Positions 1 through 7,188 of a DNA stretch of 27,306 bases are shown in pieces. Made by a program: the position numbers and the translations under genes. This DNA comes from Treponema sp. (GTDB lineage: Bacteria; Spirochaetota; Spirochaetia; Treponematales; Treponemataceae): positions 1 to 27,306 of the forward strand of contig JAKSLX010000030.1 of assembly GCA_024400915.1 (NCBI GenBank), read 5' to 3'. Position 1 is the first letter of the stretch. Each line of letters starts with the position of its first letter. Below the pieces are notes generated by a model, which saw only the letters and a program-made list of their open reading frames with translations, did no database searches and had not been told where the DNA came from.

Positions 1-1
1 C

Positions 2-49
2 AAAAAAAGGCTGCCCTTTTTTGAAGTTTATACAACTTCTAGGACAGCC
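2..49 (-). terminator. Intrinsic terminator of the iorAB operon
   Basis: Read on the minus strand, GGCTGTCC (42-49) pairs with GGGCAGCC (9-16) with one G-T wobble. A second perfect stem lies inside it, GAAGTT (23-28) with AACTTC (34-39). The outer stem is followed by seven T residues (complement of 2-8). It starts about 24 nt past the iorB stop codon, where an operon terminator is expected. A short T run on the plus-strand side (51-55) means it may work in both directions. Confidence 0.85.
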
Positions 50-72
50 CCTTTTTCATTTTATTCCACAGT

Positions 73-639
73 CTATTTCACATAATCAACGGCACGGCAG
101 TTAAGCTCATAAAAATCAGGCTTGACCAGAAGTTTGATCGCAGCCTTAAGCTCATCCTTAGAGATCAGGCCTGTCTTGCAGGCGGCTCCAAGAAGCACCA
201 TGTTTACCACCTTGCTGCTTCCCAGTTCCTTGCAGGCCTCTTCCGTATCGACTGCCACAACCTTGCCAGAAACCTTTTCCAGATAGTCCAGCATTGTATC
301 CTCACCAAAAGTGACACCTGTAAGGCTTGCTGTCGTTGGCTGCACAACCTTGCGATTGACGATCACCATTCCGTCTGGCTTAAGATACCCGATATTTCTG
401 GCAGCTTCCGCCGCCTCAAATGCGATGATGATGTCTGCCTGTCCCTGGGGAATCAATGGTGAATAGATGTCATCACCTATTCGAACATGGCTTGTGACGG
501 ATCCACCGCGCTGTGCCATTCCTATGGTCTCTGCGGAAAGCACATGCTCGCCACCGGAAATAGCGGCCTGTGACAGAACCTTTGCGGCAAGAACTGTTCC
601 CTGTCCGCCAACACCACAAATCAATATATTTTTTGCCAT
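73..639 (-). CDS. iorB: Indolepyruvate:ferredoxin oxidoreductase, beta subunit
   Basis: Small subunit of the cytoplasmic enzyme that oxidatively decarboxylates aryl 2-oxoacids (indolepyruvate, phenylpyruvate) to aryl-acetyl-CoA and reduces ferredoxin. The 188-residue length is normal for IorB. The N-terminus has the GVGGQGT motif (residues 9-15) and the later ETIGMAQRGGSV block (about 37-48) typical of the pyruvate-ferredoxin oxidoreductase gamma-type domain. The start is supported by an AGGAG Shine-Dalgarno sequence 8 nt before the ATG. It lies 46 nt downstream of iorA on the same strand and a terminator follows, so the pair forms a two-gene operon. No defects seen. A close relative acting on another 2-oxoacid is possible, but the iorA partner makes IorB the best call. 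Confidence 0.93.
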   Translation of the reverse strand: MAKNILICGVGGQGTVLAAKVLSQAAISGGEHVLSAETIGMAQRGGSVTSHVRIGDDIYSPLIPQGQADIIIAFEAAEAARNIGYLKPDGMVIVNRKVVQPTTASLTGVTFGEDTMLDYLEKVSGKVVAVDTEEACKELGSSKVVNMVLLGAACKTGLISKDELKAAIKLLVKPDFYELNCRAVDYVK

Positions 640-685
640 AAATTATTCTCCTAAAAAAATGTCCGTGACGCCAGAATCCTGAATT

Positions 686-2620
686 CTATCCGATAGCTTT
701 TACCGGACAAACTCCTGCACACAATCCACAGCCGGTACAGAGTGTCCTGTCGATTTCCACCAGCTGCTTGCCTTTTGAATTTGTCTTTGTGCTTAGGCTC
801 AAGGCTGGACATCCAAGCTCATTTATGCATTTTCGGCAGCCAATACATTTTTCGTTGTCAACATTCTTTGTTCCAGGGAATCTGTAGCCAAGTTTTCCGG
901 CGATGCTGATGCATGGCGACTTGAAGATGATCGCGCTGACTCCAGGTGCCTCTGTGGCTTCCTTTACTGCGGCCACAGATTTTTCCTGATCGAACGGATC
1001 GACTTCGATGATCGGATTGACCCCGATTGCCTCAAGAATCTTTGGAATGCTGATCTTCTCCACAAATTCGCCCATCATTGTGACACCGGTTCCTGGATGT
1101 GGCTGATGGCCTGTCATGGCTGTCGTTGAGTTGTCCAGGATACAGATTGTCTGCTTCGACTGATTGTAGACTGCATTCACGACCCCTGTGATTCCGCTGG
1201 CAAAGAAGGTTGAGTCTCCGATGAAGCTGAAACAATGTCTGTCTTTCTCGTTGTGGTAGAAGCCCTGGGCCATCGTGATGTCGGCGCCCATACATAGACA
1301 GGTATCTGTCATATCCAAAGGCATTGCGTTTCCAAGTGTGTAACAGCCGATATCACCACAGTAGGCGGTCTTTTTGCCTTTCATCGCCTGCTTTACGGCG
1401 TAGAAGGAACCGCGGTGTGGACAGCCTGCGCACAAAACCGGTGGACGTACCGGAAGGGCTGGAGCCTCAACTGATTTTTCCACAGCATCATCTGAAGCTG
1501 CAGGACACACCATTTTTTCTATTATATCCTTCACTATTTCTACGGACAGCTCTCCGGCCTCTGGAACTGTCCTGTCATGTTTTCCGTGGATGCTGCAGTC
1601 TATTTTTTCCGTTCCGCACAGATGGATGAGGGCATCTTCAATCACAGGATCCAGCTCCTCAAAGACGGTGATCTCGTCATGGGCCTTCATGAACTTTGCA
1701 GCCATTGGAGAAGGGAAAGGATAAGGAGTTCCGATCTTAAGGACCTCAACATCCTGGAATGCCTTATTATCTGGATTTTCATTCCTTAGGATTTCCAGGG
1801 CTTCCATCAAATAGCAGTAGCTTATTCCGCCTGCAGCAAAAACAGGGGCGTTGCGGGGATGTGCCCCGCTGGAAGGGGTGGCGGAAGACGCGTCGGCGGC
1901 TGCAGCCAGGGGAAGGCTTTCCCCTCCTAAATCAACGACTTTATTCCACTTTGAATCTGAGAATTCCTGTGGAAGAATGCTTTCGTTGCGTTCGAAAATG
2001 CGTATGTGGTTATTGTATGAACTGCGTGGGAAAATTACCCAGCGTTTTGAATCCTTTATGAATTCACCTGCTGCCCTGCATGGAGAAAGTTCCGGGAAAT
2101 CCATGCTTTCATATGCATGGTCCACGCGGGTTGTAGGACGGAGCAGAACCGGTGTATTGTATTTTTCTGAAAGCTCAAAGGCTTCCTGGACCATTTCATA
2201 GGCTTCCAATGGAGTTGAAGGGTCAAAACATGGAATCTTTGAATATTGGGCAAAATTTCGTGTATCCTGCTCGGTCTGACTTGAGATTGGACCTGGATCA
2301 TCGGCAGAAACAATGACCATTCCGCCCTTGACACCTACATAGCTGAGGCACATAACAGGATCGCTGGCCACATTCAATCCAACCTGCTTCATGGTAACAA
2401 GTGTACGGCTTCCCGCATAGCTTGCACCGGCGGCAACTTCCACAGCTGCCTTCTCGTTCACAGACCATTCGACATAGGTTCCGGTCTTTTTATTATATTT
2501 TGATATGAATTCAATAATTTCGCTGGAAGGTGTTCCAGGATATCCGGCCACAAGATTGACGCCGGCCTTCAAAGCACCAAGAGCAATCGCTTGGTTTCCC
2601 ATAATCATTTGTCTAGACAT
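686..2620 (-). CDS. iorA: Indolepyruvate:ferredoxin oxidoreductase, alpha subunit
   Basis: Catalytic thiamine-diphosphate subunit of the aryl 2-oxoacid:ferredoxin oxidoreductase, used in anaerobic amino-acid fermentation. Residues 1-230 form the pyrimidine-binding part, with the family start MGNQAIALG and GYPGTPSSE (26-34). Residues about 395-570 hold the TPP/Mg part, with CAGCPHRG, GDIGCYTLG and GDSTFFASG. Two [4Fe-4S] clusters follow at the C-terminus: CIGCRKC with a C four residues later, then CTGCGLCAGVCP. Length 644 is slightly above the usual value. The excess is a low-complexity segment at residues 232-257, encoded by a GC-rich palindromic insert (listed separately). No Shine-Dalgarno sequence is visible; TATAAT ends only 7 nt before the ATG, so the mRNA may be leaderless. 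The start matches the conserved family N-terminus. Confidence 0.94.
   Translation of the reverse strand: MSRQMIMGNQAIALGALKAGVNLVAGYPGTPSSEIIEFISKYNKKTGTYVEWSVNEKAAVEVAAGASYAGSRTLVTMKQVGLNVASDPVMCLSYVGVKGGMVIVSADDPGPISSQTEQDTRNFAQYSKIPCFDPSTPLEAYEMVQEAFELSEKYNTPVLLRPTTRVDHAYESMDFPELSPCRAAGEFIKDSKRWVIFPRSSYNNHIRIFERNESILPQEFSDSKWNKVVDLGGESLPLAAAADASSATPSSGAHPRNAPVFAAGGISYCYLMEALEILRNENPDNKAFQDVEVLKIGTPYPFPSPMAAKFMKAHDEITVFEELDPVIEDALIHLCGTEKIDCSIHGKHDRTVPEAGELSVEIVKDIIEKMVCPAASDDAVEKSVEAPALPVRPPVLCAGCPHRGSFYAVKQAMKGKKTAYCGDIGCYTLGNAMPLDMTDTCLCMGADITMAQGFYHNEKDRHCFSFIGDSTFFASGITGVVNAVYNQSKQTICILDNSTTAMTGHQPHPGTGVTMMGEFVEKISIPKILEAIGVNPIIEVDPFDQEKSVAAVKEATEAPGVSAIIFKSPCISIAGKLGYRFPGTKNVDNEKCIGCRKCINELGCPALSLSTKTNSKGKQLVEIDRTLCTGCGLCAGVCPVKAIG
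1853..1927. repeat. GC-rich multi-palindromic in-frame insertion inside iorA
   Basis: A stretch of about 75 bp with roughly 70% G+C sits inside a much more AT-rich gene. It contains four dyads in a row: GCGGGGatgtgCCCCGC (1853-1869), GACGCGTC (1887-1894), GGCTGCAGCC (1898-1907) and AGGGGAAggctTTCCCCT (1908-1925). It encodes iorA residues 232-257, an Ala/Ser/Pro-rich segment between VVDL and APVF, where I expect ordinary IorA proteins to run straight on. The reading frame is intact. The layout resembles the in-frame palindromic elements known from Rickettsia (RPEs), but I know of no named family that matches, and there is no second copy in this window. Confidence 0.6.
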
Positions 2621-2627
2621 AGATTTG

Positions 2628-2633
2628 ATTATA
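2628..2633 (-). promoter_or_regulatory. Putative -10 box of iorA, next to the start codon
   Basis: Perfect TATAAT on the minus strand, followed by 7 nt and then the iorA ATG. TG stands directly before the hexamer. No good -35 hexamer is seen 16-18 nt upstream. If this is the true -10, transcription starts at or almost at the AUG, which fits the absence of a Shine-Dalgarno sequence. Confidence 0.5.
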
Positions 2634-2760
2634 CACCGTAAACCAGCCGGTTTCTACACCAAATCAAATTTTGGTTCATGTATTTTGTATAGGTTGATAT
2701 CATTTTTTCAGAGGAGAATAAAATTTGTTTAACTAGCAAATTTCAGAAACTATGATAATC

Positions 2761-2766
2761 TATAAT
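2761..2766 (+). promoter_or_regulatory. Putative -10 box of the first EAL gene
   Basis: Perfect TATAAT ending 11 nt before the ATG at 2778. An overlapping alternative, TATGAT (2751-2756), has a poor -35 (TTTAAC, 2728-2733) at 17 nt. Neither choice leaves room for a Shine-Dalgarno sequence, and none is visible. The iorA -10 diverges from the same intergenic stretch. Confidence 0.5.
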
Positions 2767-2777
2767 AGTAGACAATT

Positions 2778-4964
2778 ATGGAAGTAAATACAAACACAGA
2801 AGATGCAAAACTCATCAAAAAACTGCAGAGAGCTTTGTACTATGAAACACAGTATCGTAATGCAATAGTATCTAATTCCCTTTCTTTTTATGATGCCAAT
2901 CTGACAAAAGACATCGTAGAAAGTGATTTTTTCTATATGGACCAGTCTGGGAACCTTGTCTCCATTCCAGAAAAGCTTGGACTTAAAATTCCATGCAAAT
3001 TCTCAGAACTTCAGAAGCGGGTCTATATCCAGCTGATGCCTGAGACTTCAAAAAAGAAAATCCACAATGTGGACAACATCAATCAGGTTCTTATAGACAC
3101 CTACAATTCAGGAAAGCGTGACTACACCATTGAATATTGGGCTGAAGTTTTTTCCGGACGCAAACTGTTCCTGAACCAGCGATATCTTCTTACAAAGAAT
3201 GAGGCGGGTGACATCTGCGCCCTTTCCATAATCAAGGACTACACTGAATCCAGAACTGAGGATGACAACAAGACACAGAATGAGCTTGAGCAGTATGCGT
3301 ATTTTGATCCTGTAACAAACGGATACAACTACATCAAATTCAAGGAAGAAGTCCACAAACTGGCGATTCCAGGTGTGATCGTCTCTCTTGACATCCACTC
3401 GTTCAAGGTCATCAACACCATCTGCGGAATTGCCCGTGGTGACCAGGTGATCAAATGCATCTGGGAAAACATATTGAATGTCCTCGACATAGACCAGAAT
3501 GACATAGCTGGCCACATCAATGCCGACCATTACATAATTTTCCTTCCAACCACAGACAAGGATGTGATCATAAGGAAAATCAAGAACATATCCCTTTCGC
3601 TTTCAATGATCTCAACCGAGCTGTCTGTTCCTCAGATTCAGCCTTACTACGGTGTTTCCAACTGGAATCCGGGAGAGAAGATCGAGCTTGCCTACAGTGA
3701 GGCTGTTGCCGCAAAACATAACGCAAAGGACCAGCAGTCCGCAAATTTCGCATTCTTCGAGGAGGCGGACACAAAACGCCTGGTAGAGGAAAAACGCATT
3801 GTGGATGCGTTTGAGGAAGCATTGGCAAAACGTCAGTTCAAGATATGGTATCAGCCAAAATTTGATCCTCTTAACCACAAGCTTGTTGGAGCGGAAGCTC
3901 TTGTAAGATGGGTTCTGGATGATGGAACAATGATTTCTCCAGGGGCCTTCATTCCTGTGTATGAGAAGAACAGCATGATCCGCATCTTGGACGAATATAT
4001 CTTCAGAAACCTCTGCATGACTCAGAAAAAATGGCTCAACGAAGGCAAGAACATAGTTCCTGTTTCAGTAAATCTTTCCCGCGCAAGCCTTTATTACCAT
4101 GAGATCGTGGAACAGTACAAGCACATAGCCGGATTGATCGGAATCGATCCAAAATACACCCCTATTGAAATCACGGAAAGCGCCGCAATCACCAACAACC
4201 AGATCAAGGAAATTGCGGACAGATTCTATGAGTCAGGCTTTACGCTCCATATGGATGATTTTGGTTCAGGATATTCTTCACTCGCATCCCTGAACACCAT
4301 GCATTTCGACACCCTTAAGCTGGACAAGAGCCTCATCGACTTTATCGGAAACTTCAGCGGTGACCGGCTCATCGAGCACACTATCTGCCTTGCAAACGAA
4401 CTTGGCATGCATGTGACCGCAGAAGGTGTAGAGACTTCCACACAGGTGGAATTCCTTAAGCATACAGGCTGTGACAGCATCCAGGGATACTACTATTCAA
4501 AGCCAATCCCTCAGAAAGATTTTGAGAAGATGCTGATGGAATATCAGAATGAACCTGAAATGTCAGAGAGCGCCCATCTTGATACCCACATCGCGCAGTT
4601 CAACCAGAGTTTCATAAAACCGCCGCTTTATACATTCACCGTAAACCTTTCTCAGAACAGCTACTATTCGACAACAGAAACAAGGGAACTGGATGAAGAG
4701 ACTAAGGTTTCTACCCTGGTTTACTCAGAGGTGATTGATCAACTAGCCGGACAATACATCAGCCTTGAATATAGAGATGCCTACAAGAATTTGATGGACA
4801 GGGACAAGCTGCTTTCTAACTTTACCGGCATGGAAGAGACAAGGATCTTTAACTACACCCGTCAGTTCAAGGGCAATACAGAGAAGATGAGGATGCTCCT
4901 GAATATTTTCACAATTCCTAATTCAACCGATGTATGGATGTATATTTCGGTCTCAAAAATATAG
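2778..4964 (+). CDS. EAL-domain cyclic-di-GMP phosphodiesterase with degenerate GGDEF domain
   Basis: Soluble 728-residue signalling protein. Residues about 40-160 look PAS-like. Residues 172-330 are a GGDEF-fold domain whose active-site loop reads HINADHY (247-253) in place of GGDEF, so cyclase activity is not expected. Residues 340-590 form an EAL domain with the catalytic pattern present: EAL at 373-375, VNLS around N432, IEITES (463-468), DDFGSGYS (493-500), KLDKS, AEGVE (548-552) and IQGYYYSKP. It should hydrolyse c-di-GMP to pGpG. Residues about 595-728 are an extra C-terminal region I do not recognise, possibly a second sensor. No transmembrane segment is seen. The start lacks a Shine-Dalgarno sequence but is the first ATG after a TATAAT box. 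It is divergent from iorA. Confidence 0.88.
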   Translation: MEVNTNTEDAKLIKKLQRALYYETQYRNAIVSNSLSFYDANLTKDIVESDFFYMDQSGNLVSIPEKLGLKIPCKFSELQKRVYIQLMPETSKKKIHNVDNINQVLIDTYNSGKRDYTIEYWAEVFSGRKLFLNQRYLLTKNEAGDICALSIIKDYTESRTEDDNKTQNELEQYAYFDPVTNGYNYIKFKEEVHKLAIPGVIVSLDIHSFKVINTICGIARGDQVIKCIWENILNVLDIDQNDIAGHINADHYIIFLPTTDKDVIIRKIKNISLSLSMISTELSVPQIQPYYGVSNWNPGEKIELAYSEAVAAKHNAKDQQSANFAFFEEADTKRLVEEKRIVDAFEEALAKRQFKIWYQPKFDPLNHKLVGAEALVRWVLDDGTMISPGAFIPVYEKNSMIRILDEYIFRNLCMTQKKWLNEGKNIVPVSVNLSRASLYYHEIVEQYKHIAGLIGIDPKYTPIEITESAAITNNQIKEIADRFYESGFTLHMDDFGSGYSSLASLNTMHFDTLKLDKSLIDFIGNFSGDRLIEHTICLANELGMHVTAEGVETSTQVEFLKHTGCDSIQGYYYSKPIPQKDFEKMLMEYQNEPEMSESAHLDTHIAQFNQSFIKPPLYTFTVNLSQNSYYSTTETRELDEETKVSTLVYSEVIDQLAGQYISLEYRDAYKNLMDRDKLLSNFTGMEETRIFNYTRQFKGNTEKMRMLLNIFTIPNSTDVWMYISVSKI

Positions 4965-5078
4965 CAAACAAAACTGATTATAGCAGATGCGGTGTTCTGC
5001 CGTTCCTGTGAGCAGGTCTGTCCTCAGTCCATAAAGATTTCAGAAGTCCTTGCTGATCTCGTGAAGGATCTTTCATAG
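4965..5078 (+). pseudogene. 3' remnant of a ferredoxin-type aldo/keto reductase
   Basis: Directly after the TAG of the EAL gene, and in the same frame, an open stretch ends at TAG 5076-5078. From 4995 it encodes FCRSCEQVCPQSIKISEVL, the signature C-terminal cluster of aldo/keto reductases with a [4Fe-4S] tail (usually C-x2-C-x2-C-x3-CP, followed by an I-x-I helix). The first cysteine of the set is replaced by Ala, and nothing of the TIM-barrel domain remains upstream. No start codon with a Shine-Dalgarno sequence is present. The simplest reading is that a deletion or rearrangement left only the last 30 or so codons and the terminator of a former gene behind the EAL gene. Stop-codon readthrough is possible but unlikely. 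Confidence 0.65.
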
Positions 5079-5096
5079 AATTTCTATAAGTTTTTT
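5070..5096 (+). terminator. Weak terminator after the aldo/keto reductase remnant
   Basis: A short imperfect hairpin (CTT paired with AAG outside, ATAGA with TCTAT inside, 5070-5090) is followed by six T residues (5091-5096). It overlaps the end of the remnant and probably ends transcripts from the EAL gene. Confidence 0.4.
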
Positions 5097-5103
5097 CAAA
5101 TCT

Positions 5104-5541
5104 TTATCCAGGAAGCTTTGAATTTATATCTGCCAGCTCCTTTTCGTAATCCGATAAGGTCTGGCAGATTTTTTTTTCTTCCTCCATCGTTTCTGCCAAG
5201 GTTTTCTGACGCTGGAGTTCCGGAATCAGCTGTTCTTCCAGTTCGATCCTGCGGCGCTTCATCAGGGTCACGGCTTTTGGTGGTCTGCCGCCTTTTTTTC
5301 CGTTTTCCCGGCTAGCAATCTTTTTTGCGCGGCTTGTAGACTTTCCATTGAATGAATAGAGGGAATCTATCCAAAATTTGAGGTTCTTAAGCTGCTGCCT
5401 CATCTCAAAATCGATGTCATCCAGATCCCTGTCTCCCGCGGTCTGATTATATTGGGCAAGCTTCTGCTCCAGTCCGTTCAATGCTTCGATTGATTTATAG
5501 ATATTTTCTGTCTTTCTGCTCATGATTTCATAATAACCCAT
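5104..5541 (-). CDS. Small basic coiled-coil protein with GKKGGRPPK motif
   Basis: Unrecognised 145-residue protein. It is helical and charged throughout. A first helix (about 10-60) contains many K/E/Q, then comes a basic patch SRAKKIASRENGKKGGRPPK (about 69-88), then a long heptad-like segment rich in E, L, K and Q to the end. The GGRPPK part resembles an AT-hook or the GK-GGRP motif of small DNA-binding proteins common on plasmids and phages, so nucleic-acid binding is a guess. No Shine-Dalgarno sequence is visible before either ATG (5541, or 5523 which gives MSRK), so the exact start is open. It is divergent from the amino-acid transporter, with about 125 bp between coding starts. Confidence 0.6.
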   Translation of the reverse strand: MGYYEIMSRKTENIYKSIEALNGLEQKLAQYNQTAGDRDLDDIDFEMRQQLKNLKFWIDSLYSFNGKSTSRAKKIASRENGKKGGRPPKAVTLMKRRRIELEEQLIPELQRQKTLAETMEEEKKICQTLSDYEKELADINSKLPG

Positions 5542-5572
5542 AGCATTAGGTTTTTACAAGAGATTTCGACCC

Positions 5573-5600
5573 TTGACCTAAACATTAAAACTTCTATAAT
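5573..5600 (+). promoter_or_regulatory. Sigma70-type promoter of the amino-acid ABC operon
   Basis: TTGACC (5573-5578), a 16-nt spacer, then TATAAT (5595-5600). The predicted transcription start is near 5607, giving a leader of about 60 nt before the Shine-Dalgarno-led ATG at 5668. One of the best promoter matches in the window. Confidence 0.75.
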
Positions 5601-5610
5601 TACAGATATG

Positions 5611-5650
5611 GGGCAAAGTTGTCTGCGTCTGCAGATTTTTGTCCTTTTTT
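5611..5650 (+). promoter_or_regulatory. Terminator-like hairpin in the leader of the ABC operon
   Basis: GGGCAAAG (5611-5618) pairs with TTTTGTCC (5637-5644), with two G-U pairs. An inner stem, TCTGC (5622-5626) with GCAGA (5631-5635), closes a 4-nt loop. Six T residues follow at once (5645-5650). This is the shape of an intrinsic terminator placed between promoter and start codon, so it may act as an attenuator. No competing antiterminator is visible because the predicted RNA begins only a few nt upstream. It may instead be a 5' stabilising stem. Confidence 0.5.
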
Positions 5651-5667
5651 ATTTTATGGAGGTTTTT

Positions 5668-6465
5668 ATGAAAAAACTTATGGCAGTTCTTTGCGCTGCT
5701 GGAATGATTCTTGCATTATCAGGCTGTTCAAAAAAAGCTGAAAAAGGCGAATTCACAGTTGAGAAAGGCAAGTTGATGATCGCTATGGAAGTTGGATATC
5801 CACCATTCGAATATTATGCAGATGATGGTAAAACTCCAATGGGCTTCGATGTTGAATTGGGAAAAGAAGTTGCAAAACGTCTTGGTCTTGAACCAGTTTT
5901 CATCGACACAGCATGGGATGGAATTTTCGCTGGTCTTGATACAGACCGTTATGATACAGTTATGTCTGCAGCCACAATCACACCTGAAAGAGTTCAGAAC
6001 TACACATTCTCTCAGCCATACATCGGAAACGGACAGGCAATCATTCTGCAGAAAGACTCAACTCTCAGCATCAAGGAATTCTCAGACCTCGCCGGATTGA
6101 AGGTTGGATACCAGGCAGAAACAACTTCTGACTTCTACACAAAGAAGCACTCAGAAGGATGGACATATGTTGAAAACGCTTATGACAAGGTTATGAACGC
6201 TTACGACGACCTTAAGCTCAAACGTATTGACGCTGTTGTTTCTGACAGCCTTGTTGCTGTTGATTATCTTGCAAAACCAAATTCAGAATTCAAGCAGGTT
6301 TGGGCAGCTGAACCAGATGAATACTTCGGTGTTTGTATGAAGAAAGGAAACACTGCCCTCCAGGCAAAAATCGACCAGGCTATCAACGAAATGAAGGCTG
6401 ACGGTACATTGAAGAATATCTATATCAAGATTTTTGGTATGGATTTATCTGACAGTATCAAATAG
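5668..6465 (+). CDS. Polar amino-acid ABC transporter, substrate-binding lipoprotein
   Basis: Family 3 solute-binding protein, 265 residues from the chosen start. It begins with a lipoprotein signal (basic MKK, hydrophobic stretch, lipobox LSGC with Cys20), so the mature protein is anchored to a membrane. The body has the family pattern: VGYPPFEYY, MGFDVELGKEVAKRLGL, WDGIFAGLDTDRYD, and TITPERVQNYTFSQPY. It captures a polar amino acid for the permease and ATPase encoded next. ATG 5668 has GGAGG 5 nt upstream and is the natural signal-peptide start. An in-frame ATG at 5608, 7 nt after TATAAT, would add a hydrophobic 20-residue extension and coincides with the predicted transcript start. The exact ligand cannot be read from the sequence. 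Confidence 0.93.
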   Translation: MKKLMAVLCAAGMILALSGCSKKAEKGEFTVEKGKLMIAMEVGYPPFEYYADDGKTPMGFDVELGKEVAKRLGLEPVFIDTAWDGIFAGLDTDRYDTVMSAATITPERVQNYTFSQPYIGNGQAIILQKDSTLSIKEFSDLAGLKVGYQAETTSDFYTKKHSEGWTYVENAYDKVMNAYDDLKLKRIDAVVSDSLVAVDYLAKPNSEFKQVWAAEPDEYFGVCMKKGNTALQAKIDQAINEMKADGTLKNIYIKIFGMDLSDSIK

Positions 6466-6504
6466 AATATAAGAATATCATTTTAATTATTTAAGGACTT
6501 GCAT

Positions 6505-7161
6505 ATGGATCTTTTGAAAAAAATCATCGGATGGACACCCCAGTTATTAAGCGGTGCCAAAATCACTATCTTACTTACTCTGTGTTCTGTCGTTGCAGGT
6601 CTTATACTTGGTATCATACTTGCTCTTGGATCGATGTCCAAGAGCAAGATTCTACGTGGATTGAGTAAAGCTTATGTATTCTTTTTCCGTGGTACTCCAC
6701 TTTTGATGCAGCTTTACTTTGTTTATTACGGCCTTCCAGAAATCAGCCGTGCATTAACAATCAACAACAAATTCTTTGCGGCTTTCATCGCATTCGGTCT
6801 GAACTCTGGCGCATACTGTTCAGAGATTTTCCGTTCGGCAATTCAATCTATCGACAAAGGCCAGTTCGAAGCCGGCAAGGTTCTAGGATTAAGCTACCTT
6901 CAGACAATGAAGCTTATCATCCTTCCACAGTCCATCAGACGACTTATTCCACCTGTAGGAAATGAATTCATCATGATGCTCAAGGATGCATCTTTGGTTT
7001 CAATCATTGCCCTTGCAGATATCACAAAGGTAACCCGAAGCATTCAGTCATCGACTGCATCTTCTTTAGTATATATTCCTGCTATGATTCTCTACCTCAT
7101 CATCACAGCAGTCTTTACTCTGCTCTTCCATTGGCTGGAAAAGAAAAACACATACGAGTAA
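6505..7161 (+). CDS. Polar amino-acid ABC transporter, permease
   Basis: Integral membrane subunit of the HisM/GlnP type, 218 residues from ATG 6505 (AGGA 7 nt upstream; an in-frame TTG at 6499 is less likely). Hydrophobic segments occur near the N-terminus (TILLTLCSVVAGLILGIILA), in the middle and at the C-terminus (YIPAMILYLIITAVFTLLF). The cytoplasmic EAA loop that docks onto the ATPase reads EAGKVLGLSYLQTMKLIILPQ. A single permease gene implies a homodimer. It lies 39 nt after the binding-protein gene and 27 nt before the ATPase gene, so the three are co-transcribed. Confidence 0.93.
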   Translation: MDLLKKIIGWTPQLLSGAKITILLTLCSVVAGLILGIILALGSMSKSKILRGLSKAYVFFFRGTPLLMQLYFVYYGLPEISRALTINNKFFAAFIAFGLNSGAYCSEIFRSAIQSIDKGQFEAGKVLGLSYLQTMKLIILPQSIRRLIPPVGNEFIMMLKDASLVSIIALADITKVTRSIQSSTASSLVYIPAMILYLIITAVFTLLFHWLEKKNTYE

Positions 7162-7188
7162 GGCTTAGGATAAAGGAGGAATAGAATT

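Noticed and set aside
1324..2334. Several open frames opposite or overlapping iorA (100-116 codons)
   Set aside because: They are shadows of a strongly conserved gene, have no ribosome sites and show no recognisable motifs.
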